Below are positions 8,622 through 16,783 of a stretch of 64,000 nucleotides of DNA, in pieces. A program made the translations under genes and the position numbers. The DNA is from Sinomicrobium soli (GTDB lineage: Bacteria; Bacteroidota; Bacteroidia; Flavobacteriales; Flavobacteriaceae), in NCBI RefSeq assembly GCF_003285545.1, contig NZ_QLNV01000015.1, forward strand, positions 1 through 64,000, read 5' to 3'. The notes under the pieces were generated by a model. That model did no database searches, was not told where the DNA came from, and saw nothing but the letters and a program-made list of their open reading frames with translations. Each line of letters starts with the position of its first letter. Positions within the stretch are counted from its first letter, which is position 1.

Positions 8622-9869
8622 TTATTCTTTGAATTCTATTTTTTCGTTTTTAAAGAAAACCAGGAACAGTATCATTACGATAACAGCTATTCCGGCCGGA
8701 ACTAACCAGACATGCTGCCAAAATGCAGCTACATCCTCCGATTTGATCCCGGCGTATACCGTACCTATATAACCTGCTACCCAGAAACCAATTAATTGTC
8801 CGACACCGTAAGTTGCCAGTGTAATTAGCCCCTGTGCGGCACTCTTGTATTTTGCACCGGCCTTACTGTCGGTATAGATCTGCCCGGAAACGAAAAAGAA
8901 ATCGTAACAGATTCCGTGCAGGGCAATACCGATCAACAACATATATGTACCTGCACCGGCATCGCCATACGCAAAAAGCGTATACCGGATTGCCCAGGCC
9001 AGCATACCTACTATAATGGTGTTCTTAAAGCCAAAACGAGAAAAGAACACGGGTAATAGCAGGAGGCATAAGGCTTCAGATATCTGTCCTATAGTCATGG
9101 CTCCAGTGACATTCTCCATGCCTATTTCACCGAGGAAATTATTTGCATTCTGATAATAAAAAGCCAAAGGAATGCAGATAAGGATGGAAGAGATGAAAAA
9201 TACCAGGAAATTCTTGTTTTTTAATAGCTTGACGGCATCCAGACCGATAATGGAAGCGAAAGACGCTTTTTCCGAAGCTTCTATTTTTACAGGGGGTGTT
9301 TTCGGTAGGGTAAAACTGAATAATCCTAAGATCAGGGAGCCGATCGAAGCCATCAGGAAAGTATTTTTCAACAAGCCATTTGCCACGCCTTCGTTGGAAT
9401 CCCAGGCAAATAGGAATGATATACTCAACCCTGCGATAATCCAGCCGATAGTCCCCCAGATGCGGATGTTGGAAAATTGTTTTTCCGGATTTTTTAACTG
9501 TCTGAAAGATACTGAGTTTACCAATGCTAAAGTAGGCATAAACAAAATCATATACGCCAGCACGTAAGGGAAAAACGTGGAAATATCGGTTGCCTGGTAC
9601 ATCAGATACATCAGTACCGCACCGATGAGGTGCAAAACCCCCAGGATACGTTCCGCATTAAAAAGGCGGTCAGCGATCATTCCGATTATGAATGGAGCGA
9701 TGATCGCTCCCCAAGATTGTGTAGAGAACACATTTGCAATCTCGTAGTCATTGGCATCCAGATTGACGGGAAGGAATCTTCCAAGGGTAACAAACCATGC
9801 CCCCCAGATAAAAAACTCCAGGAACATCATAAAGGAAAGCTGAAATTGTATTTTCTTGTTCATGAACAT
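8622..9869 (-). CDS. MFS permease, nucleoside-symporter-like
   Basis: This 415-residue integral membrane protein has about 12 hydrophobic helices. Its opening (FQLSFMMFLEFFIWGAWFVTLGRFL) matches the nucleoside:H+ symporter branch of the major facilitator superfamily, to which many Bacteroidota sugar-locus permeases also belong. The context points to import of a sugar or keto-sugar rather than a nucleoside. ATG 9869 and ATG 9863 are both possible starts, two codons apart; the second gives MNKKIQFQ, the more usual beginning. It lies 100 bases upstream of the second Gfo gene. Confidence 0.85.
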   Translation of the reverse strand: MFMNKKIQFQLSFMMFLEFFIWGAWFVTLGRFLPVNLDANDYEIANVFSTQSWGAIIAPFIIGMIADRLFNAERILGVLHLIGAVLMYLMYQATDISTFFPYVLAYMILFMPTLALVNSVSFRQLKNPEKQFSNIRIWGTIGWIIAGLSISFLFAWDSNEGVANGLLKNTFLMASIGSLILGLFSFTLPKTPPVKIEASEKASFASIIGLDAVKLLKNKNFLVFFISSILICIPLAFYYQNANNFLGEIGMENVTGAMTIGQISEALCLLLLPVFFSRFGFKNTIIVGMLAWAIRYTLFAYGDAGAGTYMLLIGIALHGICYDFFFVSGQIYTDSKAGAKYKSAAQGLITLATYGVGQLIGFWVAGYIGTVYAGIKSEDVAAFWQHVWLVPAGIAVIVMILFLVFFKNEKIEFKE

Positions 9870-9933
9870 TGTTTTTTAACGTTCCGGATACTTCCGGAAC
9901 TATAGTGGTTAGATGTTTTTACTGTTGATGATC

Positions 9934-10941
9934 TCAGGAGATCTTTTTACCGATATTCAGCAGGAGATCACGTGTGGCCTTAATACCTTCTTCCTCGCTC
10001 AGCCTGTTGCCTTCGTATTCCACACCTACGTATCCCGTATACCCGGTATCCTTGACCATACGCATCATTTTTTCATAATCTATGGTGGTTTCCAGGCCTT
10101 CCGCATCAAAATCGTACGACTTGGCGCTTACCCCTTTGGCATAGGGAAGGAGTTCCCGTATCCCTTTATACCTGTCGTATTCTTCCACACATTCGGCGCC
10201 CCACTGGGCTCCGTCCTTCCGTTTGAGGCAGAAATTCCCGAAATCGGGCAGGGTACCGCAGTTGGGCATGTTTACCGCTTCCATAACTTCGGCCAGTAGC
10301 GCGGCATCGGATGAAAAATACCCGTGATTCTCCACCAGTACATTGATGTCGGACCCGGCGGCATAGTCCGAAAGCTCGGAAAGCGCCTCTGCCCCGTATT
10401 TTTTCCAGTCCTCCGCCTGCTGTTCCCCGAAGAGATTGACCCGGATGGAATGGCACCCCAGTGCGGCGGCGGCATCTACCCATTTGTAGTGGTTTTCCAC
10501 GGCTTTCCTGCGGTCGGCCTTGTTTTTTACGGGAAGGTTCCCTTCACCGTCGACCATGATGATCAGGTTTTTCATCCCGTGGTCCGAGCTGCGTTTACGG
10601 AGTTTTTCCACGAGTTGGCTCATGGCGGTAGGAGTGTGTGAGTTTTTTGTCAGTTCGTCCTTGTACAGCTGATTTACGTATTCGAGCCCCCCGAACCCCC
10701 ATTCACTCGCCTTTTCGGCAAAACGCAGGGGGTCGAATCCCTGTTCCCGTATCATCCGGTGAATGGACCATTGTGCGAGCGATAATTTAAAAAAGAGAGG
10801 GTCCCCGTGATCTGCAACGGTATTTTCGGAAGCAGGTTGAGATTTTTCACCTTTTTTCGTATCCTTACACGCATATAGTCCTAACAACGATAAGGCAACA
10901 CCCGCTTTACCCGAATTTTCCAGGAAATTTCGTCTGTTCAT
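9934..10941 (-). CDS. Tat-exported lipoprotein, sugar isomerase/epimerase TIM barrel
   Basis: The 335-residue protein starts MNRRNFLENSGKAGVALSLLGLYAC: a twin-arginine motif followed by a hydrophobic segment and a lipobox cysteine at 25, so it looks like a folded, lipid-anchored periplasmic protein. The remainder is a xylose-isomerase-like barrel, with SIRVNLFGEQQ, VLVENHGYFSSD, TLPDFGNF and GYVGVEYEGNRLSEEEGI near the end. Folded export fits a metalloenzyme. It is the first gene of the minus-strand sugar operon; the GMC gene starts divergently 143 bases away. Confidence 0.87.
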   Translation of the reverse strand: MNRRNFLENSGKAGVALSLLGLYACKDTKKGEKSQPASENTVADHGDPLFFKLSLAQWSIHRMIREQGFDPLRFAEKASEWGFGGLEYVNQLYKDELTKNSHTPTAMSQLVEKLRKRSSDHGMKNLIIMVDGEGNLPVKNKADRRKAVENHYKWVDAAAALGCHSIRVNLFGEQQAEDWKKYGAEALSELSDYAAGSDINVLVENHGYFSSDAALLAEVMEAVNMPNCGTLPDFGNFCLKRKDGAQWGAECVEEYDRYKGIRELLPYAKGVSAKSYDFDAEGLETTIDYEKMMRMVKDTGYTGYVGVEYEGNRLSEEEGIKATRDLLLNIGKKIS

Positions 10942-11040
10942 GCTAAAAGGGTTTTTGTTTAAGAAATGCTAAAATAATAAGATTTAAAAGCAAATTGTAT
11001 TTATCTGTGGAAAAAAATGCGGAAGAATATACAAAATTCA

Positions 11041-11048
11041 TATATTTG
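11041..11048 (+). promoter_or_regulatory. -7 promoter element of the GMC dehydrogenase genes
   Basis: TATATTTG matches the TAnnTTTG consensus exactly, 36 bases before the GMC start codon in the divergent gap between the two sugar transcription units. I see no good -33 element at the expected spacing. Confidence 0.6.
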
Positions 11049-11084
11049 GAACGTATTCAGAAATGTAAAAACAACAACGAATAA

Positions 11085-12797
11085 ATGGGCACTATGTATT
11101 ATAATCCTCCCCAGGAGGAGTACGATGCTATTGTTATTGGCACCGGAATCAGTGGCGGATGGGCTGCTAAAGAATTGTGTGAGAAAGGATTAAAGACGCT
11201 TGTGCTGGAGCGCGGGCGTATGGTGAAACATATTGAGGACTACCCTACCATGCACCTGGATCCGTGGGACATGGAAAACGGAGGGGCCCCCACCCAGGAA
11301 GACCTTCGCAAGCAGGGCAAGCAGGCCAGGACCGGTTATACGATCCGCCAGGATACCAAACACTTTTTTGTCAACGACCTGGAGCATCCCTATAATGAGG
11401 ATCAGCGTTTTGACTGGATGCGCGGATACCACGTGGGAGGGCGCTCCATCATGTGGGGACGGCAGAGTTACCGTCTCAGCGATATCGATTTTGAAGCCAA
11501 TCTCAAGGACGGGATCGCCACAGACTGGCCGATCAGGTACAAGGATATAGCACCCTGGTATGACTATGTGGAGAAATATATCGGGGTAAGCGGTGAAAAA
11601 CTGGGGCTACCGCAATTGCCCGACGGGCAGTTTCTCCCCCCTATGGAGCTTTCCTGTGTGGAGCAGGAACTCAAGAATAAGGTAGCGGAAAAGTTTAATG
11701 ACGGACGTTTGATCACTATAGGCCGGGTGGCGCATATTACCAACGGGGAATTTGAAGGCAGGAGCCATTGTATGTACAGGAACCGCTGTGCGAGAGGATG
11801 TCCGTTCGGGGCGTATTTCAGCAGTAACTCCTCGACACTTCCGGCTGCCGAACGCACGGGGAACATGACGCTCAGGCCGTTCTCCATTGTTCATGAAATC
11901 ATGTATGACGAAAACAGCAAGCGTGCTACCGGTGTCCGTATTATAGATGCCGAAAGCAAGGAAACCTATGAATTCAAGGCCAAGGTGATCTTTGTGTGTG
12001 CTTCTGCCATAGGGTCTACCTCTATCCTGATGCAATCGAGATCGGACCGCTTCCCGAACGGGCTGGGCAATGATTCCGGAGAACTGGGGCACAACCTGAT
12101 GGATCACCATTTCCGGGTAGGTGCTTCTGCGAAGGTAGATGGCTTTGAAGATAAATACATCAAGGGAAGAAGGCCCAACGGATTCTATATTCCGAGGTTC
12201 CGCAATGTGGGAGGACAAACAGACCAGAAAGATTTTGTTCGCGGATATGGTTACCAGGGCGGTGGCGGAAGAGGGGACTGGGCCTCTTCGGTAAAAGAAC
12301 TGATGTACGGAAAGGAACTCAAGGAAGCCATCCTCAAACCCGGGGGGTGGAGCGTAGGTATGACGGCTTTCGGCGAAATGCTGCCGCATCACGACAACAG
12401 GATGTACCTGGATTACGAAAAGACCGATCAATGGGGGCTCCCTACGGTGACTTTCGATGCGAAGTTCAGGGAAAATGAATTCAGTATGCGCAAGGACATG
12501 AAACAGCAGGCCATAGATATGCTCGAAGCGGCCGGATTTAAAGATATAAGCCCCTATGATAATGTCGGGGCGCCCGGACTCGGTATACACGAAATGGGAA
12601 CGGCCCGTATGGGAAGAGACCCGAAAGCTTCGGTGCTCAATGCCCACAACCAGCTGCATGACGTGCCTAATGTCTATGTGACCGACGGAGCGGCCATGAC
12701 CTCTGCAAGTTGTGTGAACCCTTCGCTTACCTATATGGCACTTACTGCAAGGGCTGCTAATCACGCGGTGGAAGAACTGAAGAAAATGAACCTGTAA
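11085..12797 (+). CDS. GMC-family FAD dehydrogenase with three-cysteine cluster motif
   Basis: The 570-residue protein binds FAD through GTGISG (residues 19-24). The catalytic pair is in the expected C-terminal places: His502 in HEMGTARMG and Asn545 in SCVNPSLT. Residues Cys229, Cys235 and Cys239 (C-x5-C-x3-C-P-x-G-A) align by spacing with the three ligands of the [3Fe-4S] cluster in FAD glucose dehydrogenase of Burkholderia cepacia. It has no signal peptide of its own; such subunits are exported with a Tat-bearing small subunit, here the next gene 14 bases on. The likely reaction is oxidation of a sugar or glycoside, possibly at C3, passing electrons to a cytochrome c. Confidence 0.93.
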   Translation: MGTMYYNPPQEEYDAIVIGTGISGGWAAKELCEKGLKTLVLERGRMVKHIEDYPTMHLDPWDMENGGAPTQEDLRKQGKQARTGYTIRQDTKHFFVNDLEHPYNEDQRFDWMRGYHVGGRSIMWGRQSYRLSDIDFEANLKDGIATDWPIRYKDIAPWYDYVEKYIGVSGEKLGLPQLPDGQFLPPMELSCVEQELKNKVAEKFNDGRLITIGRVAHITNGEFEGRSHCMYRNRCARGCPFGAYFSSNSSTLPAAERTGNMTLRPFSIVHEIMYDENSKRATGVRIIDAESKETYEFKAKVIFVCASAIGSTSILMQSRSDRFPNGLGNDSGELGHNLMDHHFRVGASAKVDGFEDKYIKGRRPNGFYIPRFRNVGGQTDQKDFVRGYGYQGGGGRGDWASSVKELMYGKELKEAILKPGGWSVGMTAFGEMLPHHDNRMYLDYEKTDQWGLPTVTFDAKFRENEFSMRKDMKQQAIDMLEAAGFKDISPYDNVGAPGLGIHEMGTARMGRDPKASVLNAHNQLHDVPNVYVTDGAAMTSASCVNPSLTYMALTARAANHAVEELKKMNL

Positions 12798-12811
12798 AAG
12801 CATAGAAAGCC

Positions 12812-13453
12812 ATGCAAAGAAGAGATGCGTTAAAAAATATAGGATTGTCGCTCGGACTTGTAGCAGCGACACCTACCCTGTTCAGTATCCTGCAAAGTTG
12901 TACTGCAGACCCCAAAGCTACCTGGACCCCTGAATTCTTCAGTCCTGAAGAAGGCGATGTGCTGTCTAAGATGGTAGATATCATCATCCCGCCTACGGAA
13001 GACCTGCCCGGTGCGGGAGAACTCAACGTACCGCAGTTTATCGATAAATACGTCAACGAGGTTTACAGTCCGGAAGATCAGAAGATGATGCGGGACGGGA
13101 TGAAGGCCTTTGCTGAAAAGCTCGGGGCGGAGACCCCCGGAGACCTGTTGAAAGCAAGCCCGGAGGAAATTGAAAAGGTAATTGCTTCGGCTTTACAGGC
13201 CGATGAGAAACAGCGCAAGGAATGGGACAGGATGCTGAGGGAATACCGCGATACCGACGACGGCGCTGCTCCTGAGAACCGTGATGCCCTGGTGTCCGGC
13301 TTTGTCAAGGAAGTGAGGGGCAAGACCATTCAGGGATATAAGATCAGTGAGTATATAGGAGAGGAGGTAATGGCCTACGACCCCATCCCCGGAGCACAGA
13401 AAGGGTGCATTTCCCTGGAAGAAGCCACCGGGGGAAAACTGTGGTCTTTGTAA
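12812..13453 (+). CDS. gluconate 2-dehydrogenase subunit 3 family protein (Tat signal)
   Basis: This 213-residue protein starts MQRRDALKNIGLSLGLVAATP, a twin-arginine signal, with a possible lipobox cysteine at ILQSC (residue 30). The body matches the gamma or hitch-hiker subunit of FAD dehydrogenases (FSPEEGDVLSKMVDIIIPPT, LNVPQFIDKYV, and a C-terminal ISEYIGEEVMAYDPIPG). In known systems this subunit carries the catalytic GMC subunit through the Tat pathway and helps it mature. It directly follows the GMC gene, forming a two-gene unit. Confidence 0.92.
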   Translation: MQRRDALKNIGLSLGLVAATPTLFSILQSCTADPKATWTPEFFSPEEGDVLSKMVDIIIPPTEDLPGAGELNVPQFIDKYVNEVYSPEDQKMMRDGMKAFAEKLGAETPGDLLKASPEEIEKVIASALQADEKQRKEWDRMLREYRDTDDGAAPENRDALVSGFVKEVRGKTIQGYKISEYIGEEVMAYDPIPGAQKGCISLEEATGGKLWSL

Positions 13454-13468
13454 AATTCAGTGTTCGGG

Positions 13469-13505
13469 GTTATGGGTTCGGAGGTATACTCCCCAAACCC
13501 ATAAC
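13469..13505. repeat. long imperfect hairpin between the dehydrogenase unit and the next gene
   Basis: GTTATGGGTT (13469-13478) pairs perfectly with AACCCATAAC (13496-13505), and an inner GGAG/CTCC pair extends the stem around GTATA. The right arm runs on into further ATAACTCTGAA units to about 13525. There is no T-run, so it is not a classic terminator; it may slow or process the transcript between 13453 and 13559. Confidence 0.55.
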
Positions 13506-13558
13506 TCTGAATTCATAACTCTGAACTGATAGACATAAACCAACCTGAACTGAAAAAC

Positions 13559-14497
13559 GTGAAAAGGAGAAAGTTTGTACAACATTCATTAATGGCTACC
13601 CTGGGGGCATCGGTGGCAGGTACTACCGGGGTTTTTGGTACAGAAAAACGACAGGAACGGGAAAAAGCCCGGCAGGGGCATAAGTTCAACCTCAAATACG
13701 CTCCCCATGAAGGCATGTTCAAGCACAGCGCCGGAGGAGATGTTATTTCCCAGCTGGAATATATGGCCGATCAGGGCTTTACGGCTTTTGAAGACAATGG
13801 CATGAGCGACCGCCCTGTAAATGTACAGGAGGCCATAGCCACTACCATGCAGAAGTGGAATATGGAAATGGGGGTGTTTGTCGCCCACAAGATACATTGG
13901 TCTGAGCCCAACCTGACCAGCGGGAATGAGAACAAGCGCGAAGAGTTCCTTTCGGAAATACGGAAGAGCGTAGAGGTGGCCAAACGGGTCAATGCCAGAT
14001 GGGTTACCGTGGTGCCGGGGTATAGAGACCTCCGCCTGGAACCCGGTTATCAGACCGCCAATGTGGTGGAGTCGCTCAAAAGGGCTGCCGGTATCCTTGA
14101 ACCTCACGGGATTGTCATGGTCCTTGAGCCGCTGAACTATATGAACCACCCGGGAATGTTCCTTTCCAAATCGGCCCAGGGCTATGAGATATGCAAGGCG
14201 GTAGCCTCGCCTTCCTGCAAGATATTATACGATATTTACCACCAGCAGATCACCGAAGGAAACCTCATTCCGAACATCGAGGCCAGCTGGGAGGAGATCG
14301 CTTATTTTCAGGTGGGGGATAACCCCGGCCGGAAAGAACCCACCACCGGTGAGATCAATTACAAGAATGTGTTTAAATATATTCACGACCGCGGTTTTGA
14401 CGGGATCGTAGGGATGGAACACGGTAACTCCCGGCCCGACGGGGAAGGAGAACTCGCCGTGATCAATGCCTATAAGGAAGTGGATGCTTTTATGTGA
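13559..14497 (+). CDS. exported hydroxypyruvate-isomerase-like TIM-barrel protein
   Basis: The 312-residue protein is read from GTG 13559. It starts with MKRRKFVQHSLMATLGASVAG, a Tat-type signal, so it is probably periplasmic. The barrel shows MVLEPLNYMNHPGMF (metal-ligand Glu), LYDIYHQQITEGNLI, YFQVGDNPGRKEPTTGEINY and GMEHGNSRPDGEGEL, the pattern of the hydroxypyruvate isomerase (Hyi) branch of sugar isomerases. Real substrate unknown; the location suggests a keto-sugar or its breakdown product. It is the third gene on the plus strand of the sugar region, 105 bases after the dehydrogenase subunit. Confidence 0.88.
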   Translation: MKRRKFVQHSLMATLGASVAGTTGVFGTEKRQEREKARQGHKFNLKYAPHEGMFKHSAGGDVISQLEYMADQGFTAFEDNGMSDRPVNVQEAIATTMQKWNMEMGVFVAHKIHWSEPNLTSGNENKREEFLSEIRKSVEVAKRVNARWVTVVPGYRDLRLEPGYQTANVVESLKRAAGILEPHGIVMVLEPLNYMNHPGMFLSKSAQGYEICKAVASPSCKILYDIYHQQITEGNLIPNIEASWEEIAYFQVGDNPGRKEPTTGEINYKNVFKYIHDRGFDGIVGMEHGNSRPDGEGELAVINAYKEVDAFM

Positions 14498-14566
14498 GGG
14501 GGTGGGGGTTACAAGAGTTATAGGAGGTTGCGAGTTGCAGGTTAACTGAACTCTGAACTAAAAAAA

Positions 14567-14595
14567 ATCCCTCCTCCGGATTGCGGAAAAGGGAT
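14567..14595 (-). terminator. terminator of the cytochrome c gene
   Basis: ATCCCT (14567-14572) pairs with AGGGAT (14590-14595), with an inner CCG/CGG pair. On the minus strand it is followed by a run of seven or more T (14560-14566). It lies 33 bases past the cytochrome stop, between convergent genes. Confidence 0.75.
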
Positions 14596-14627
14596 GTGGT
14601 ATTGTAAAATCTTGTAAGGTCTTTCTT

Positions 14628-15116
14628 TTACAGTGTCCTGAGGAATTCGGCGATGTCCCTCGCTTCGTCTTCGGAAAGGTTCTGGTCCAGCATGAGCGTG
14701 CCTTTGTACTCTTCAACCAATGCCTTGGCAATAGGGTCTTCCTTCTGCATTTCCGTCGGGTTGAGCATCATGTTCATCACCCATTCCGGGCTGCGCCTGT
14801 CGTAGATACCTGTCATGGACGGACCTATGAATTTCTGGTCGGTCTTGTGGCAGGCGGTACACTTGGTCTTAAAGGCTTCTTCTCCCCGGGTTACCATAGC
14901 CTGGTCTATATCTCCGAAAGTGACTTCCGTTATGGGACCTATTCCTTTATTGTCCATGTCTACGGGAACCTGTGAAGCCTGGCCCCCCTTGTTTGACTCT
15001 TTTTTTTCGGTCTGTGTCCTTTCGTAACTGAATTTTTTCTTTTCTTCTTTCTTCTCCCCGCAACTCACGAGTACGATGGCCGTGCCCAGGGCCATGGTGA
15101 ACAATAATTTTTTCAT
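14628..15116 (-). CDS. lipoprotein c-type cytochrome
   Basis: The 162-residue protein is a lipoprotein (LVSC, cysteine 19) with a charged Lys/Glu-rich linker (residues 20-45) and one class-I cytochrome c domain. The haem site is CTACH, Cys86, Cys89 and His90. A likely axial methionine is in GTLMLDQNLSEDEA near residue 142. Its position next to the GMC dehydrogenase pair suggests it accepts their electrons in the periplasm, although it is on the opposite strand with its own control. Confidence 0.9.
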   Translation of the reverse strand: MKKLLFTMALGTAIVLVSCGEKKEEKKKFSYERTQTEKKESNKGGQASQVPVDMDNKGIGPITEVTFGDIDQAMVTRGEEAFKTKCTACHKTDQKFIGPSMTGIYDRRSPEWVMNMMLNPTEMQKEDPIAKALVEEYKGTLMLDQNLSEDEARDIAEFLRTL

Positions 15117-15431
15117 TTTCTAACGGTTTTGCCAATGCGTCGGGACAGCCTCCGGAATACCGGGTTACTCTCGCCTTCTGCATTTTAGGTTCATCTGAAA
15201 CTATATCACGACCCCGCCAAAAAAAAGGGATACTCATCCCTGGTCCGTTTTTTGGCGTATTTGTGATTTTAAGCCACTAATATAGGTAATAAAACAGATT
15301 TTACCGGGGGGTTTTAACATATTTTAAAAGCTTTAACGTTATAGTTGGCTGCTGGTTAGCATATTTTTTTTCGGTCAAAAAATGTATCTTTACAATTATT
15401 ATGCACGCATAACATTAAAGAAGGTGATCTT
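15117..15431. other. 315-base divergent intergenic region
   Basis: This gap separates the cytochrome c gene (minus) and the thioesterase gene (plus). It becomes AT-rich towards the right. The only feature I can support is the plus-strand promoter element at 15385-15392. No open frame worth calling was found. Confidence 0.5.
15385..15392 (+). promoter_or_regulatory. -7 like element before the thioesterase gene
   Basis: TATCTTTA matches TAnnTTTG at all positions but the last, 39 bases before the start codon, with a T-rich stretch (15364-15371) at about the -33 place. Confidence 0.45.
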
Positions 15432-15911
15432 ATGTATTTTAAGGAATTTGACATTAGATGGAGTGATATCGACGCCAATCGTCATCTGGCCAATTCGGCG
15501 TATGTGAATTTTATGAGCCATACCAGGATGTCTTATCTTACGGAGCGGGGTCTCGACCAGGAACAGCTTGTCCGGCACCAGCTCGGGCCGGTTGTTTTTT
15601 ACGAACATATCTACTATTTCAGAGAGGCTTTCCCGGGGAAGCCCGTACGGGTATCACTGGAACTGGCCGGAATGAGCGAAGACGGTATGTTTTTCGAGTT
15701 TCATCACAATTTTTACGATGCCTCGGGCCGGAATTTTGCACACTGTGAAATGATGGGGGCCTGGATAGATATGAAATCCCGTAAACTCACTACCTTGCCC
15801 GAAAGGTTTCTCTCCCTGTTATACGAACTGCCCAGGACCGGCAATTTCAGGGTGCTGACCAGGGAAGACACGCGCAGGTATGGCAAAAAACCCGAAGATC
15901 TCGGTTCGTAA
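15432..15911 (+). CDS. acyl-CoA thioesterase, 4HBT/hot-dog fold
   Basis: The 159-residue cytosolic protein begins with the hot-dog thioesterase block: MYFKEFDIRWSDIDANRHLANSAYVNF (residues 1-27), where Asp13/Asp11 and NRHLANSAYV match the D-x-N-x-H-x-x-N-x-x-Y pattern of the 4-hydroxybenzoyl-CoA thioesterase family. It should hydrolyse acyl-CoA or acyl-ACP thioesters; the chain type is not known. A small acetyltransferase-like frame starts 26 bases after its stop, suggesting a shared transcript. Confidence 0.9.
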   Translation: MYFKEFDIRWSDIDANRHLANSAYVNFMSHTRMSYLTERGLDQEQLVRHQLGPVVFYEHIYYFREAFPGKPVRVSLELAGMSEDGMFFEFHHNFYDASGRNFAHCEMMGAWIDMKSRKLTTLPERFLSLLYELPRTGNFRVLTREDTRRYGKKPEDLGS

Positions 15912-15937
15912 GGGACGGTGCCGTAACAGGCAGGGGA

Positions 15938-16156
15938 ATGAAAGGATATATCCAGGAACACATCCTGGTATATGTGGCAACCCACCGGGAAATGAGGGGA
16001 GAGGGAATTGGCCGGAGCCTGGTGGAAAAGGTCATGGCGCTTGCCGAAGGCGACCTGGCGCTTCACGTGGATGCCGGTAATCCGGCAGTACGCCTGTACG
16101 AAGAACTGGGATTTGAGAACAAGTATGTGGAGATGCGTTATTCCCGGAAACGGTAA
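15938..16156 (+). CDS. half-length GNAT acetyltransferase (C-terminal part only)
   Basis: The 72-residue product contains the acetyl-CoA binding signature of GNAT proteins, REMRGEGIGRSLVEKVM (R/Q-x-x-G-x-G/A, residues about 17-33), and the late motif NPAVRLYEELGFENKYVEMRY. The usual N-terminal half (about 70 residues) is missing. The frame stays open upstream into the end of the thioesterase gene, but that part does not look like GNAT sequence. It is either a remnant or a genuine mini-protein. It follows the thioesterase gene closely. Confidence 0.6.
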   Translation: MKGYIQEHILVYVATHREMRGEGIGRSLVEKVMALAEGDLALHVDAGNPAVRLYEELGFENKYVEMRYSRKR

Positions 16157-16201
16157 GGGGCTGTCGTGTTTTTATAATACGTTATTTCCGGTTTTCGGCA
16201 C

Positions 16202-16675
16202 TTATGCCTTATTGTTCTTTTTTCCTGTCACCCTCTTTTTCTTCAGGTAGACACATTTTTTTCCGTAGTCGATGACCGCCTTTGATTTTCTGAGGATATC
16301 GGCACCTATAATGCCGTGAACGGGCGGACAGTGGTGTTGTACCAGGGCTTCGTTGACGTGTGAGAGGTCGAAGAGGACCAGTTTTACCTTGTCGTAGGTC
16401 CAGCTCCCGATAGAGAGGGTGTTTTTGTGAGATACCTGCGTATCCATATTGGCAGCACCTGCCCCGGAAGCCTTGATCTCGGAATCTTTGGTGTTCAGCT
16501 TGAAATGCGTCGCACAATCGGTGCCTACGCAGGTGCTGGAAGCCCCGGTGTCCAGGATAAACCTGCCCTGGATACCGTTGATCTCGGCAATGATCTCGAA
16601 ATGATTGGTAAAGGTGAGTTCCAGGGGGACGCGAACGAATTTTTTCTCCTTGAGCAGGGTTTTCAGACTTTTCAT
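16202..16675 (-). CDS. retropepsin-like aspartic protease
   Basis: The 157-residue protein has the single-lobe aspartic-protease motif ILDTGASSTCVG (catalytic Asp about residue 42) after RFILDTG-type beta strands, and a second HGIIGADIL motif near residue 130, which matches the conserved ILG/IIGxDxL of clan AA proteases. Such enzymes act as dimers; here there is no signal peptide, so it is probably cytosolic. It is divergent from tatD, with a perfect -7 element at 16752-16759. Confidence 0.88.
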   Translation of the reverse strand: MKSLKTLLKEKKFVRVPLELTFTNHFEIIAEINGIQGRFILDTGASSTCVGTDCATHFKLNTKDSEIKASGAGAANMDTQVSHKNTLSIGSWTYDKVKLVLFDLSHVNEALVQHHCPPVHGIIGADILRKSKAVIDYGKKCVYLKKKRVTGKKNNKA

Positions 16676-16751
16676 GTATTACCTTGGTTATATCAGGAAT
16701 GTAAACCGGACCATTGATGCCGGGGATACTGGCCTTTTTTAAAAATTTATG

Positions 16752-16759
16752 CAAAGATA
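16752..16759 (-). promoter_or_regulatory. -7 element of the retropepsin-like gene
   Basis: The minus strand reads TATCTTTG, an exact TAnnTTTG match, 77 bases upstream of the start codon. It lies only 12 bases from the plus-strand element of tatD, so the two promoters are nearly back to back. Confidence 0.6.
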
Positions 16760-16771
16760 GTTTAATGTTTA

Positions 16772-16779
16772 TATTTTTG
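16772..16779 (+). promoter_or_regulatory. -7 element of tatD, almost touching the start codon
   Basis: TATTTTTG matches TAnnTTTG exactly and ends 5 bases before ATG 16784. Because transcription normally begins about 4-7 bases after this element, the tatD message would have almost no leader. Confidence 0.5.
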
Positions 16780-16783
16780 CGGC

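Noticed and set aside
3386-15116. Sugar locus as a recently acquired island
   Set aside because: Base composition and codon use look like the neighbouring genes, and there is no integrase, tRNA junction or flanking direct repeat.
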